Position numbers and translations under genes: made by a program. This document shows, piece by piece, positions 7,500 through 16,973 of a stretch of DNA of 64,000 bases (its first letter is position 1; each line of letters opens with the position of its first letter). Below the pieces are notes generated by a model that saw only the letters and a list, made by a program, of their open reading frames with translations, was not told the DNA's origin and searched no databases. The stretch is taken from NCBI RefSeq assembly GCF_011516645.4, contig NZ_CP088285.1, forward strand, positions 1,754,501-1,818,500, written 5' to 3'. Origin of the DNA: Bradyrhizobium septentrionale. Lineage in GTDB: Bacteria > Pseudomonadota > Alphaproteobacteria > Rhizobiales > Xanthobacteraceae.

Positions 7500-9104
7500 C
7501 TGGTTTCTCGCCGCATTCCGCTGACGCTGCTCCTGATGTCCCTGGCCGCCATCGCCGCGGTGTGGTGGTGGCTGGGCATACCGGTCAACCTGGTGCGGGC
7601 ACCGATCGATCCGAACGACAAGGTCCAGTGCATCTCATACGCGCCGTTCCGTAACCACCAGACGTCGCTTTCGCAGTCGACGCAGGTGTCGAAGGAACAG
7701 ATCGCGGAAGATCTCGCCCAACTTGCCAAGATATCCGACTGCATCCGGACCTATGCGACCGATCTCGGCCTCGATCAGATCCCCGAACTGGCGGCCAAGG
7801 CGGGGCTGAAAGTCATCCAGGGCATTTTCCTCGACCGCGACCGGAAGAAGAATGCAACGCAGGTCGAAACGGCGATCCGCCTCGCCCGGGAATATCCGGA
7901 AACCATCATCGCGCTGGTGGTCGGCAACGAGGTCCTGCTGCGCAAGGAAATGTCGGCTTCCGACCTCGCCGCCCTGATCCGCTCGATCAAGGCCCAGGTC
8001 AGCGTCCCCGTCACCTATGCCGACGTCTGGGAATTCTGGCTAAGCAATCGCGAACTTTCCGACGTGGTCGATTTCGTCACGATTCATATCCTGCCCTATT
8101 GGGAGAACATTCCAATTCCGGCGGAACGTGCCGCCGCCCACGCTGACGAGATTCGCCGGCAGATCGCGGCGGTCTTTCCGGGCAAGGAGATCCTGATCGG
8201 AGAATTTGGTTGGCCGAGCGAGGGGCGCATGCGCGAGTCGGCGCTGCCGTCGCGCACCAATCAGGCGCGGGTGGTCGCGGAGGTGCTGGACCTCGCGCGG
8301 CGCGAGCATTTCCGCGTCAACCTGTTCGAGGCCTATGATGAAGGATGGAAGCGGGAGATCGAAGGCACGATCGGCGGAACCTGGGGTCTGTTCGATTCCG
8401 AACAACGCACACTGAAATATCCGGCGGGCCTGCCCATCAGCAATTTCCCGCGCTGGAAGCTGCAAATGCTGGGGGGAATGGCGCTGGCGATCCTGGTGTT
8501 CGGCGCGGCATGGCTGACCTCAAGCCGCAAGCCCGAACAACCCGGGCTTGCGTCATGGCTTACTGTCGGCGCATCGGCGACCACAGCCGGAATCCTGTTC
8601 GGGGTGGCCGCCCAGAAGATGGTCTATGAAAGTTACGGAACGGGTGGCTGGCTGCTGTGGGGCTCACTGCTGGCGGCGGCCACGGCTTCGCCGGTGCTTG
8701 GCGCCAACGCCCTGATGTCGGGTCGCACATCGCCCAGCTTCCTGGAATTGTTGGGTCCGAAGGGACACCACACTGAATCGGTGCTGATGACCCTGCACGG
8801 ATTGGCCTTGATGGTCACCGTCGTGATCGGCACCGCGACCGCGATCGGCCTCGTGTTCGACCCGCGCTTCATCGATTTTCCCTTTGCATCGCTCACCATG
8901 GCGGTCGTGCCCTTTGCGGCGATCACGCTGCTCAATCCTCCCGCGAAAGGAAATCGCCCGCTCGCGGAATCGATCTTTGCCGGCATTTTTGCCGTGGCGG
9001 CGATTTATGTCGGGTTCAACGAAGGGCCGGAGAACTGGCAGTCGCTGTGGACGTGCGCCGCCTTCTTGCTGTTTGCAGTCACGCTATGGCGGGCGCGCGC
9101 CTGA
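7500..9104 (+). CDS. GH17-like membrane protein, beta-(1,3)/(1,6)-glucan synthesis
   Basis: The protein has an N-terminal transmembrane anchor and a roughly 290-residue GH17-like domain. It carries GNEV (acid/base Glu at about 144 from this start) and IGEFGWPSEG (nucleophile Glu at about 235), followed by about seven hydrophobic helices. Such proteins in Bradyrhizobium are annotated as beta-glucan synthesis proteins. Its size of roughly 60 kDa recalls NdvC, needed for 1,6-linkages in cyclic beta-glucans, but no ndvB neighbour is seen, so the symbol is left blank. A strong AAGGAGG (7487-7493) sits six bases before CTG 7500. The frame is open upstream to TTG 7443, and the first ATG (7536) falls inside the signal-anchor, so a CTG start is the best reading. 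Confidence 0.85.
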   Translation: MVSRRIPLTLLLMSLAAIAAVWWWLGIPVNLVRAPIDPNDKVQCISYAPFRNHQTSLSQSTQVSKEQIAEDLAQLAKISDCIRTYATDLGLDQIPELAAKAGLKVIQGIFLDRDRKKNATQVETAIRLAREYPETIIALVVGNEVLLRKEMSASDLAALIRSIKAQVSVPVTYADVWEFWLSNRELSDVVDFVTIHILPYWENIPIPAERAAAHADEIRRQIAAVFPGKEILIGEFGWPSEGRMRESALPSRTNQARVVAEVLDLARREHFRVNLFEAYDEGWKREIEGTIGGTWGLFDSEQRTLKYPAGLPISNFPRWKLQMLGGMALAILVFGAAWLTSSRKPEQPGLASWLTVGASATTAGILFGVAAQKMVYESYGTGGWLLWGSLLAAATASPVLGANALMSGRTSPSFLELLGPKGHHTESVLMTLHGLALMVTVVIGTATAIGLVFDPRFIDFPFASLTMAVVPFAAITLLNPPAKGNRPLAESIFAGIFAVAAIYVGFNEGPENWQSLWTCAAFLLFAVTLWRARA

Positions 9105-9115
9105 GAATGCGTTCT

Positions 9116-9217
9116 AGAGCGGGATGACTTTTCTTCGAATCGTCATCCCGCTCTATCTCTTTGTTTTGAGCATGATCTTTTCGGAAAACCGCTACACACT
9201 TTTCCGGATCATGCTCT
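9116..9217. repeat. Two adjacent hairpins, interspersed repeat and possible bidirectional terminator
   Basis: AGAGCGGGATGAC (9116-9128) and GTCATCCCGCTCT (9142-9154) form a perfect 13-base stem. GAGCATGATC and GATCATGCTC (9168-9177/9207-9216) form a second stem enclosing TTTTCGGAAAACCG. The unit lies between convergent genes and reaches the LysR stop codon. Similar TTCGGAAAACCGTTTCCGGATC text occurs at about 456-481. Confidence 0.7.
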
Positions 9218-10103
9218 ATCCGCGCAGCCTGACGCGGTCCTCGCGCGCGGCAGCGGTGACGAAGTCGATTACCGCGCGCACCGCGGGGAGTTCGACGAGA
9301 TCGGGGTGTGCAAGCAGCCAGAGGTCGGCCACGCTGAACAGCTTTTGCGGAGCGACGCGCACGAGATCGGGATAGTCGGCTGCGACAAAGCACGACAGCG
9401 CGGAAATTCCGAGCGCGGCCCGCGCCGCGGCAAGCATATCGCCCTGCGACGAGCACCGCATCACCACCGATCCCTGCCGCGTGATGGCATCGCTCCAGCG
9501 CGCCAGGCGCTCATTGGACGCGCGATCGGCGAACCCAATGATGCTGTGTCCTTTCCACTCGTCGCGCCGTTCGGGCAGACGCCGCCCCGCGGCGTAGTCG
9601 CGCGAGGCAAAGAAGCCGGTGCCGAGACGGCCGATCTTGCGGCCGATCAGATTCTCGTCGCCGCTGTCCACCGGCCGCAACACGACATCTGCCTCTCGGC
9701 GGCGCACGCTGGCCGGAAACGGATGGGTGATGATCTCGAGTTGGATGTGGTCGTGGGCACGGAGAAACGGACCGAGCCGCGGCATCAGCCAGTGCGAGGC
9801 GAGCGTCGCACCGATCGACAGCTTGACCACGCCGCGCGCCTGCGCGCCGGTCGCCGACACCGCGGCTTCGGCACGTAGCGCCGCCGCCGCCATGGCCTCG
9901 ACATGCTCGCGGAATTTGCGCCCCTGCGATGTCAGCGAAAGACCGTCATTGGATCGCGCGAACAGGGGAACCCCGAGTTGATCCTCCAGCTCGGTGACCT
10001 TTCGACCGACCGTCGGGTGGCTGGAGCGCAGCCTGCGCGCTGCGGCCGCGAAGCTGCGGGTTTCCGCAACCGCGACGAAGGTCTTGCAAAGGTCCCAGTC
10101 CAT
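9216..10103 (-). CDS. LysR-family transcriptional regulator
   Basis: The protein of about 295 residues has an N-terminal winged helix (FVAVAETRSFAAAARRLRSS, recognition helix HPTVGRKVTELEDQLG, then VPLFAR) and a LysR substrate-binding domain. The start MDWDLCKTFVAV at 10103 matches the family better than the ATG four codons upstream. It is divergent from the nitronate monooxygenase gene, with 205 bases between starts that include a 14-base perfect palindrome. That is the classical arrangement for a LysR regulator controlling its neighbour. The effector is unknown. Confidence 0.92.
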   Translation of the reverse strand: MDWDLCKTFVAVAETRSFAAAARRLRSSHPTVGRKVTELEDQLGVPLFARSNDGLSLTSQGRKFREHVEAMAAAALRAEAAVSATGAQARGVVKLSIGATLASHWLMPRLGPFLRAHDHIQLEIITHPFPASVRRREADVVLRPVDSGDENLIGRKIGRLGTGFFASRDYAAGRRLPERRDEWKGHSIIGFADRASNERLARWSDAITRQGSVVMRCSSQGDMLAAARAALGISALSCFVAADYPDLVRVAPQKLFSVADLWLLAHPDLVELPAVRAVIDFVTAAAREDRVRLRG

Positions 10104-10157
10104 CGGCTCCCCCACGGCGATGCTGCGGCCGCCCTGTTCATTCTTGATGAGCTATCT

Positions 10158-10171
10158 GTTCAATATTGAAC
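10158..10171. promoter_or_regulatory. Perfect 14-base palindrome, candidate LysR operator
   Basis: GTTCAATATTGAAC is its own reverse complement. It lies 55 bases before the lysR start and 138 bases before the nitronate monooxygenase start. The AT-rich dyad with TTCAA/TTGAA half-sites is compatible with a LysR recognition site. Confidence 0.5.
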
Positions 10172-10308
10172 GGCTCGGCGATGCCGTCCAGCCCTATAAT
10201 GCACAGCAGCAAGCGCGGGCCAGCGGCTCCGCCCGGCCCGACGCGCTCAAATCAACATCAATGAACGCGCCCCGGCCCTGGCCGGCCTCGCGACAAAGGA
10301 GGACCCGA

Positions 10309-11277
10309 ATGCCGTTGCCTGCTTCGCTCGCCAACAAGCTTGAACTGCCGGTCGTCGGCTCCCCGCTGTTCATCGTCTCGGGGCCGGAACTGGTGATCGC
10401 GCAGTGCAAGGCCGGCATCGTCGGATCGTTCCCGGCGCTGAATGCCCGCCCGGTCGAGAAGCTCGGCGAGTGGCTGACGCAGATCGAGAACGAGCTCGGC
10501 GAATACCAGGCGCTGCATCCGGAGAAGAAGGTCGCGCCCTACGCCGTCAACCAGATCTGCCACGCCTCCAATGACCGCCTGCGCGACATGGAAACCTGCG
10601 TGAAGCACAAGGTGCCTGTCATCATCACCTCGTTGCGCCCGCCGTCCGAGATCGTCGAGGCCGCGCATTCCTATGGCGGAGTGGTGTTCCACGACGTCAT
10701 CAACGTCAAGCACGCCCGCAAGGCCGCCGAGCAGGGCGTCGACGGATTGATCCTGGTCTGCGCCGGCGCCGGCGGCCATGCCGGCACGCTGTCGCCGTTC
10801 GCGCTGGTGCGTGAGGTCAAGCAATGGTTCAACGGCACGATCCTGCTGTCGGGTGCGATCTCCGACGGCTGGAGCATCGCATCCGCGCTCGCGCTCGGCG
10901 CCGACCTCGCCTATATCGGCACCCGCTTCATCGCGACCGAGGAAGCCAACGCCGACCTCGGGTACAAGCAGGCGCTGACCGAATATGCGGCGCACGACAT
11001 CGTCTATTCGAACCTGTTCACCGGCGTGCACGGCAACTATCTCGGGCCGTCGATCGCAGCCGCAGGCCTCGATCCGGCCAATCTGCCGGTCGCCGACAAA
11101 TCCACGATGAACTTCGGTTCCGGCGGCAACACGAAGGCCAAGGCCTGGCGTGACATCTGGGGCTCCGGCCAGGGTATCGGCCAGATCACGGACGCCCCGC
11201 CGGTCGCCGAACTGGTGGCGCGGCTGAAGGCGGAGTACACCGAGGCGCGCAGCGATTTCCTGCGGGCCAGCGCCTGA
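10309..11277 (+). CDS. Nitronate monooxygenase family (2-nitropropane dioxygenase-like) flavoprotein
   Basis: The 322-residue TIM-barrel flavoprotein begins MPLPASLANKLELPVVGSPLF, with AAAGGAGG six bases upstream. It contains VCAGAGGHAGTLSPFAL with the conserved active-site His of nitronate monooxygenases, and the phosphate-binding stretch ILLSGAISDGWSI..GADLAYIGTRF. These FMN enzymes oxidise alkyl nitronates; many members also act in fatty-acid-related metabolism, so the substrate is uncertain. An acyl-CoA synthetase starts 31 bases downstream and the LysR regulator is divergent, suggesting a regulated catabolic unit. Confidence 0.92.
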   Translation: MPLPASLANKLELPVVGSPLFIVSGPELVIAQCKAGIVGSFPALNARPVEKLGEWLTQIENELGEYQALHPEKKVAPYAVNQICHASNDRLRDMETCVKHKVPVIITSLRPPSEIVEAAHSYGGVVFHDVINVKHARKAAEQGVDGLILVCAGAGGHAGTLSPFALVREVKQWFNGTILLSGAISDGWSIASALALGADLAYIGTRFIATEEANADLGYKQALTEYAAHDIVYSNLFTGVHGNYLGPSIAAAGLDPANLPVADKSTMNFGSGGNTKAKAWRDIWGSGQGIGQITDAPPVAELVARLKAEYTEARSDFLRASA

Positions 11278-11308
11278 TGCCCGGACGACCCGCCTGGAGA
11301 GACCCGGT

Positions 11309-12827
11309 ATGATCATCAGCGGCGACCGACAGATCAGCTATAGCGACATTCACGCCCGCATCGCACGGGCGGCCACCGGCTTCCGCGCGCTCGGCGTGCA
11401 GGGCGGCAAGCCGGTCGGCATGATGCTGCGCAACGATTTCGCGTTGTTCGAAGTGGTCGCAGCCGCCGCTGCGCTCGGCAGTCCGGTGGTGCCGATCAAC
11501 TGGCATCTGAAGGCCGACGAGGTCGCCTACATCCTGTCCGACAGCGGCGCCGACACGCTGGTCTGCCACGCCGATCTGCTGCCGCAGATCCACGACGGGT
11601 TGCCGCCGGGGATCAAGCTCCTGGTCGTGACGACGCCACCGGAGATCGCCGCGGCCTATGGCGTGGCGCCGGCCTCCACCCGCGTGCCCGACGGCATGAC
11701 CGATTGGGATCTTTGGCGTGAGACGCATCAGCCGCTGACCGACGCGCCGATCGGCGCGGCGCCGATGTTCTACACCTCCGGCACCACCGGGCTGCCGAAG
11801 GGCGTCAAGCGCAAGCCGATGCGGCCGGAGCAGCAGGCGGCGGCCGCGCCGCGTCGGCGCCATCACCTACGGCGTCAAGCCGAACGAGGACCAGGTGATC
11901 CTGATGAACGGCCCGATGTACCATTCGGCGCCGCACTCCTACGGGATGCTCGCGTTCCGCAACGGCTGCGCAATCGTGCTCGAGCCGCGCTTCGATCCCG
12001 AGGATCTGCTGCAGCTGATCGAGCGCCACCGCGTCACGCACATGCATATGGTCCCGACCATGTTCGTGCGGCTGCTTCGCCTGCCCGAAGAGACGCGGCG
12101 CCGCTACGACCTGTCGTCGCTGCGCTTCATCGTCCATGGCGCGGCGCCCTGCCCGGTCGACGTCAAGCGCGCGATGATCGAATGGTGGGGACCGGTGATC
12201 AACGAATATCTGGGTTCGACCGAGACCGGCATCCCGGTCTGGCATTCGGCGGCCGAAGCGCTGGCCAAGCCCGGCACGGTCGGCCGCGCCATCGAGGGCG
12301 GCATCGTGAAGATTTTCCGGCCCGACGGCACGCAATGCGACGTCGGCGAGCCGGGCGAGATCTTCATGCGCCAGACCACGGCGTCGGATTTCGATTATCA
12401 CGGCAATGCCAAGGCGCGCGCCGAGGCCGACCGCGACGGCCTCGTCAGCGTCGGCGACGTCGGCTATCTCGACGCGGACGGTTATCTGTTCCTGTGCGAC
12501 CGAAAGCGCGACATGGTGATCTCGGGCGGCGTCAACATCTATCCCGCCGAGATCGAGAATGCCCTGATCGGCATGGAAGGCGTCCGCGACTGCGCGGTGT
12601 TCGGGGTTCCCGACGACGAATATGGCGAGCGGCTGTTCGCCTGCGTCGAGCCGGAAGCAGGCGCCGCACTCTCTGTTGCAGCGATCCAGGATTTCCTGCG
12701 CGGCAAGCTTGCCAATTTCAAGGTGCCGAGAGACATCCGCTTCATGGACGCGCTGCCGCGCGAGGCCACCGGCAAGATTTTCAAGCGCAAGCTGCGCGAC
12801 CTCTACCGCGAAGGACAGCTTCGCTGA
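11309..12827 (+). pseudogene. Acyl-CoA synthetase (AMP-binding), interrupted by a frameshift
   Basis: The 5' part (11309 to about 11848) encodes an AMP-forming ligase with the P-loop TSGTTGLPKGVK at about residue 155. Homology then continues in the next frame from about 11849 (VGAITYGVKPNEDQVILMNG) to 12827. That part has YLGSTETG, CDRKRDMVISGGVNIYPAE and the C-terminal catalytic ATGKIFKRKLRD. The switch lies in the GC-rich run at 11835-11855. Removing one C near 11849-11850 (or adding two bases) restores a single frame of about 505 residues. Either a real mutation or a base-calling error in GC repeats could cause it. If intact, it would activate a carboxylic or fatty acid as a CoA thioester. 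It follows the nitronate monooxygenase gene by 31 bases. Confidence 0.85.
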
Positions 12828-12934
12828 GCGACGTGGCAGCGAAGCCGAACGGCGTTTGAAACTTTGTTGCTGTTGCAAAGGGCCGGCGATCGACGCAACG
12901 ATGCCGGCGCTCATCCGAGGCCGGGATCATCGCC

Positions 12935-14020
12935 ATGAACTCCACCGACTTCATCGTCATCCGCAATGACCTGCAGCAGTGCAAGGTGATTGAGACAGGG
13001 CTGCCCGATGCCGCGGCGCTGCCGGCCGACGCGCTGCTGGTGAAGGTGACCCGCTTCGCGTTCACCGCCAACAACATCACCTACGCCGTGATCGGCGAGC
13101 AGCTGAAATACTGGCATCTGTTCCCGGCGCCTGACGGCTACGGCATCATTCCGGTGTGGGGCTTTGGCGAGGTGCTGGCCTCGAAGCATCCAAACGTCGC
13201 GGTCGGCGAAACGCTGTTCGGCTATTTCCCGATGGCGACCCATCTTGTCATCGAGGCCGCCGACGTCAGCAAGCGCGGCCTGCGCGATGGCGCCGCGCAC
13301 CGGCAGGAGGTCTCGCCGGTCTATAACGCCTATGCCCGGGTCTCCGGCGATCCGACCTATGCCGGCCGCCAGGGCGATTTCCGTGCGTTGATGCTGCCCT
13401 TGTTCATGCTGTCGTTCCTGGTCGACGACTTCCTGGCCGAGAACGAATTCTACGGCGCGCGCCGCGTCATCCTGTCGTCGGCCTCGAGCAAGACCGCGTT
13501 TGGCCTCGCCCATCTGCTGCACAAAAGGGGCATCCGGGTGATCGGGCTCACCTCCAAGGGCAATGTCGATTTCGTCAGCTCGCTCGGCTGCTATGACGAG
13601 GTCGTCACCTATGACCAGGTCACCGCGATCCCGCCGGCCGAGCCGATCGCCTATGTCGACATGGCCGGCAACAGCGCGCTGCGCGAGACCCTGCACCGGC
13701 ACTTCGGCGCACAGATGGTCTATTCCGGCCGGGTCGGACTGACGCATCGCGCCAACGAGCCGGACGAGCCGACGCTGCCCGGCGCCAAGCCGGTGTGGTT
13801 CTTCGCGCCCGACCAGATCCGCAAGCGCGCCAAGGAATGGGGCCCGGGCGGCATCGACCAGCGCTTTGGCGCCGCCTGGACCGAGCTCGTGCCACATCTG
13901 CCCGATTGGCTCGAGGTGGTCGAGCGACGCGGCCCGGCCGCGGTGCGCGAGGCCTATCTCGATACCCTGCAGGGCCGCGTCCCGCCCGATCAAGGCTTGA
14001 TCCTGTCGTTGGCCGAATAG
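12935..14020 (+). CDS. DUF2855 family protein
   Basis: The 361-residue protein begins MNSTDFIVIRNDLQQCKVIE and matches the DUF2855 family by its general pattern (VWGFGEVLASKHP, GETLFGYFPMATHL). It resembles a zinc-less medium-chain dehydrogenase/quinone oxidoreductase fold: an N-terminal GroES-like part and a Rossmann-like part with VILSSASSKTAFGLAHLL and GIRVIGLTSKGN. An NAD(P)H oxidoreductase role is an inference. It lies on the + strand between the broken acyl-CoA synthetase and a flavin monooxygenase. Confidence 0.85.
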   Translation: MNSTDFIVIRNDLQQCKVIETGLPDAAALPADALLVKVTRFAFTANNITYAVIGEQLKYWHLFPAPDGYGIIPVWGFGEVLASKHPNVAVGETLFGYFPMATHLVIEAADVSKRGLRDGAAHRQEVSPVYNAYARVSGDPTYAGRQGDFRALMLPLFMLSFLVDDFLAENEFYGARRVILSSASSKTAFGLAHLLHKRGIRVIGLTSKGNVDFVSSLGCYDEVVTYDQVTAIPPAEPIAYVDMAGNSALRETLHRHFGAQMVYSGRVGLTHRANEPDEPTLPGAKPVWFFAPDQIRKRAKEWGPGGIDQRFGAAWTELVPHLPDWLEVVERRGPAAVREAYLDTLQGRVPPDQGLILSLAE

Positions 14021-14120
14021 GCGATATCCCGTCACGCCCTTTCTGCATGGCTTCGGATGGGTATAGGCTTTGCGGCAATGGGAACGCCGCACCAAGGCGG
14101 CCGATGGCGAGAAACGCTCA

Positions 14121-15908
14121 ATGCTCGACAAGACGGACGATATTTCGGTCGCCGCCGACAATTGGCTTGTGCAGTTCGAGGATGCGCTGGCGAGCCCCGA
14201 AGATGTGCTGCTGAAGCCGCTGTTCCATCCCGACAGCTATTGGCGCGACGTGCTGGCGCTGAGCTGGAACATCCAGACCGTCAACCGCGCCTTCGCGATC
14301 CTCGAGGAGATGCCCGCGCATGCCCGCCGCAGCACGCCGAGCAATTTCCGCATCGATGCCGAGCGCGGCGCGCCACGCCGGGTGATGCGCGCCGGCACCC
14401 AGGCGATCGAGGCGATCTTCAAGTTCGAGACGGCGGTTGGCCGCGGCCACGGCATCGTGCGGCTGGTCCCCGATGCGGCCGATGACGGTCGGTTGAAGGC
14501 CTGGACGCTGCTGACCGCGCTGGAGGAATTGAAGGGTTTTGAAGAACAGCAGGGAACCACAAGGCCGCGTGGACAAGCCTATTCCCGCGACTTCCGCGGA
14601 CCCAACTGGCTCGACCTGCGCAAGGCAGCGGCCGAATATGCCGACCACGACCCCGATGTGCTGGTGGTCGGCGGCGGACAGGCCGGGCTTGCGATCGCCG
14701 CGCGGCTGCAACAGCTCAGGATCGACGCGCTGATCGTCGACCGCGAAGCGCGCGTCGGCGACAATTGGCGCAAGCGCTATCACGCACTCACCCTGCACAA
14801 CCAGGTGCAGGTCAATCATCTGCCCTACATGCCGTTCCCGCCGAACTGGCCGACCTACATCCCGAAGGACAAGCTCGCCAACTGGTTCGAATCCTATGTC
14901 GACGCCATGGAGCTGAACTTCTGGACCGGCACGGAGTTTGTCGGCGGCAGCTATGACGACGCGCAGGGACGCTGGACCATCGAGCTGCGCCGCGCCGACG
15001 GCACGACACGGAAAATGCAGCCGCGCCATGTCGTGATGGCGACCGGCGTCAGCGGCATTCCCAGCGTGCCCGACATCCCGGGCCTGAAGAACTTTGCCGG
15101 CAAGGTGCTGCATTCCAGCGGCTACGAGGACGGCGAACACTGGGCCGGCAAGCGGGCGCTGGTGATCGGCACCGGCAACAGCGGTCACGACATCGCGCAG
15201 GACCTGCACTCCTCCGGCGCCGAGGTCACGCTGGTGCAGCGCTCCTCGACGCTGGTCACCAATATCGAGCCGTCGGCGCAGCTTGCCTATGCCGCCTACA
15301 ATGAAGGCTCGCTCGAGGACAATGATCTGATCGCGACCTCGATGCCGCTCACGCTCGCCAAGCGCAGCCATGTGCTGATAACCGAGCAGTCGAAGGAGCT
15401 CGACAAGCCGCTGCTCGACGGCCTCGCGCGCAAGGGCTTCAAGCTCGATTTCGGCGAGGGCGGCACCGGCTGGCAGTTCAAGTACCTGACGCGGGGCGGC
15501 GGCTATTATTTCAACGTCGGCTGCTCCGATCTCGTCGCGGGCGGCGCCGTCGCTCTGAAGCAGTTTTCCGACATCGAGACCTTCGTAAGCGAAGGCGCGC
15601 GGCTGAAGACCGGCGAGACGGTTGCGGCCGACCTCATCGTGCTCGCGACCGGCTACCGGCCGCAGGAAGAGCTGGTGAAGAGACTGTTCGGTGAAGCCAT
15701 GGCTGTGCGCGTCGGCCCGATCTGGGGCTTTGGCGACGGCCAGGAGCTGCGCAACATGTACACCCGCACGCCACAGCCGGGCCTGTGGTTCATCGCCGGC
15801 AGCCTCGCGCAATGCCGCATCAACTCGCGCCCCCTCGCGCTGCAGATCAAGGCGATCGAGGAAGGCCTGTTGCCGCGCGATGCCGGGCCGGTGGTGAAGC
15901 TGGCATAA
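14121..15908 (+). CDS. Flavin-containing monooxygenase with NTF2-like N-terminal domain
   Basis: This protein of about 595 residues has an N-terminal region of about 150 residues (WLVQFEDALASPEDVLLKPLFH) resembling an NTF2-like domain. A class B flavoprotein monooxygenase follows: FAD-binding VLVVGGGQAGLAIAARL near 180, the FMO-type fingerprint FAGKVLHSSGY near 325, NADP-binding VIGTGNSGHDIAQDL near 350, and ATGYRPQ near the C-terminus. It probably hydroxylates a small nucleophilic or ketone substrate using NADPH and O2. ATG 14121 is preferred over TTG 14070, which lacks a ribosome-binding site. Confidence 0.9.
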   Translation: MLDKTDDISVAADNWLVQFEDALASPEDVLLKPLFHPDSYWRDVLALSWNIQTVNRAFAILEEMPAHARRSTPSNFRIDAERGAPRRVMRAGTQAIEAIFKFETAVGRGHGIVRLVPDAADDGRLKAWTLLTALEELKGFEEQQGTTRPRGQAYSRDFRGPNWLDLRKAAAEYADHDPDVLVVGGGQAGLAIAARLQQLRIDALIVDREARVGDNWRKRYHALTLHNQVQVNHLPYMPFPPNWPTYIPKDKLANWFESYVDAMELNFWTGTEFVGGSYDDAQGRWTIELRRADGTTRKMQPRHVVMATGVSGIPSVPDIPGLKNFAGKVLHSSGYEDGEHWAGKRALVIGTGNSGHDIAQDLHSSGAEVTLVQRSSTLVTNIEPSAQLAYAAYNEGSLEDNDLIATSMPLTLAKRSHVLITEQSKELDKPLLDGLARKGFKLDFGEGGTGWQFKYLTRGGGYYFNVGCSDLVAGGAVALKQFSDIETFVSEGARLKTGETVAADLIVLATGYRPQEELVKRLFGEAMAVRVGPIWGFGDGQELRNMYTRTPQPGLWFIAGSLAQCRINSRPLALQIKAIEEGLLPRDAGPVVKLA

Positions 15909-15917
15909 CCATCCACC

Positions 15918-15955
15918 GTCATTCCGGGGCGCGCGCAGCGCGAACCCGGAATGAC
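15918..15955. repeat. Palindromic repeat between monooxygenase and NHL genes
   Basis: GTCATTCCGGG and CCCGGAATGAC (with GCGCGC..GCGCG inside) form a nearly perfect 38-base hairpin just after the monooxygenase stop and 21 bases before the NHL gene start. This is a REP-type unit that could also stabilise or terminate the upstream transcript. Confidence 0.7.
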
Positions 15956-15975
15956 GAGAAGAGAGAGGAAGAAAA

Positions 15976-16953
15976 ATGCCAACCATCCTCGGCACCGGCG
16001 AGCATCGCTACCGCGTCGTTGAGAATTTCGCGAAACTGCCCGACGGCTGGAGCCTGACGGATGTCGCCTCCGTCGCGGTCGACAGCAAGGACCGCGTCTA
16101 TGTCTTCAACCGCGGCGAACACCCGATGGTGGTGCTCGACCGCGAGGGGAATTTTCTCAGGAGCTGGGGCGAAGGCCTGTTCTCGCGCGCCCACGGCCTG
16201 CACATCGATGCCGACGACCATCTCTATTGCACCGACGACGGCGACCACACCGTGCGCAAGTGCTCGAGCGACGGCAAGGTGCTGCTGACGATCGGCATCC
16301 CGAGCAAGCCGGCGCCGTTCATGAGCGGCGAGCCGTTCCATCGCTGCACCCATACCGCGCTGTCGCCGACGGGCGAGATTTATGTCTCCGACGGGTACGG
16401 CAATGCCTGCGTCCATAAATACACGCCTGACGGAAAACTCATCAAAACCTGGGGCGAGCCCGGCACCGATCCCGGCCAGTTCAACATCGTGCACAACATC
16501 GCGACCGACGCCGACGGCTGGGTCTACGTCGCCGATCGCGAGAACCACCGCGTCCAGGTGTTCGACGGCAACGGCAGATACGAGACGCAGTGGAACAATC
16601 TGCACCGGCCTTGCGCGCTGTGTTGCTGCGGCGGCGGCAAGCAGCCCAACTTCGTGATCGGCGAGCTCGGCCCCGACATGGCGGTCAATCGCAAGGTGCC
16701 CAATCTCGGCCCGCGGCTGTCGATCGTAGACCACAAGGGCAACCGCATCGCCCGGCTCGGCGGCGAGCACGGCCCGGGCGTGGAGACCGGAAAATTCCTG
16801 GCGCCGCACGGCATCGCACTGGATTCACGCGGCGACATCTATGTCGGCGAAGTCGGCGTCACCGACTGGAAGACCAGCTTTCCGGACACCGAGATGCTGG
16901 CCGCCGTGCGCGTGACGCGGTGCTTGCAGAAGCTGGAACGGGTGACGGCGTAG
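15976..16953 (+). CDS. NHL-repeat beta-propeller protein
   Basis: The 325-residue protein is made of repeated NHL-like blades, for example VDSKDRVYVFNRGEHPMVVLDREGNFL, DADDHLYCTDDGDHTVRKCSSDGK and TDADGWVYVADRENHRVQVFDGNG. It resembles the peptidyl-alpha-hydroxyglycine alpha-amidating lyase-like propellers of proteobacteria. No signal peptide is evident (start MPTILGTGEHRYR), so it appears cytoplasmic. It has an unusual LCCCGGGKQPN segment with a Cys triplet near residue 215. The function is unknown; context suggests association with the upstream monooxygenase. Confidence 0.82.
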   Translation: MPTILGTGEHRYRVVENFAKLPDGWSLTDVASVAVDSKDRVYVFNRGEHPMVVLDREGNFLRSWGEGLFSRAHGLHIDADDHLYCTDDGDHTVRKCSSDGKVLLTIGIPSKPAPFMSGEPFHRCTHTALSPTGEIYVSDGYGNACVHKYTPDGKLIKTWGEPGTDPGQFNIVHNIATDADGWVYVADRENHRVQVFDGNGRYETQWNNLHRPCALCCCGGGKQPNFVIGELGPDMAVNRKVPNLGPRLSIVDHKGNRIARLGGEHGPGVETGKFLAPHGIALDSRGDIYVGEVGVTDWKTSFPDTEMLAAVRVTRCLQKLERVTA

Positions 16954-16973
16954 CGTCGGCCCCCTTATTTATC

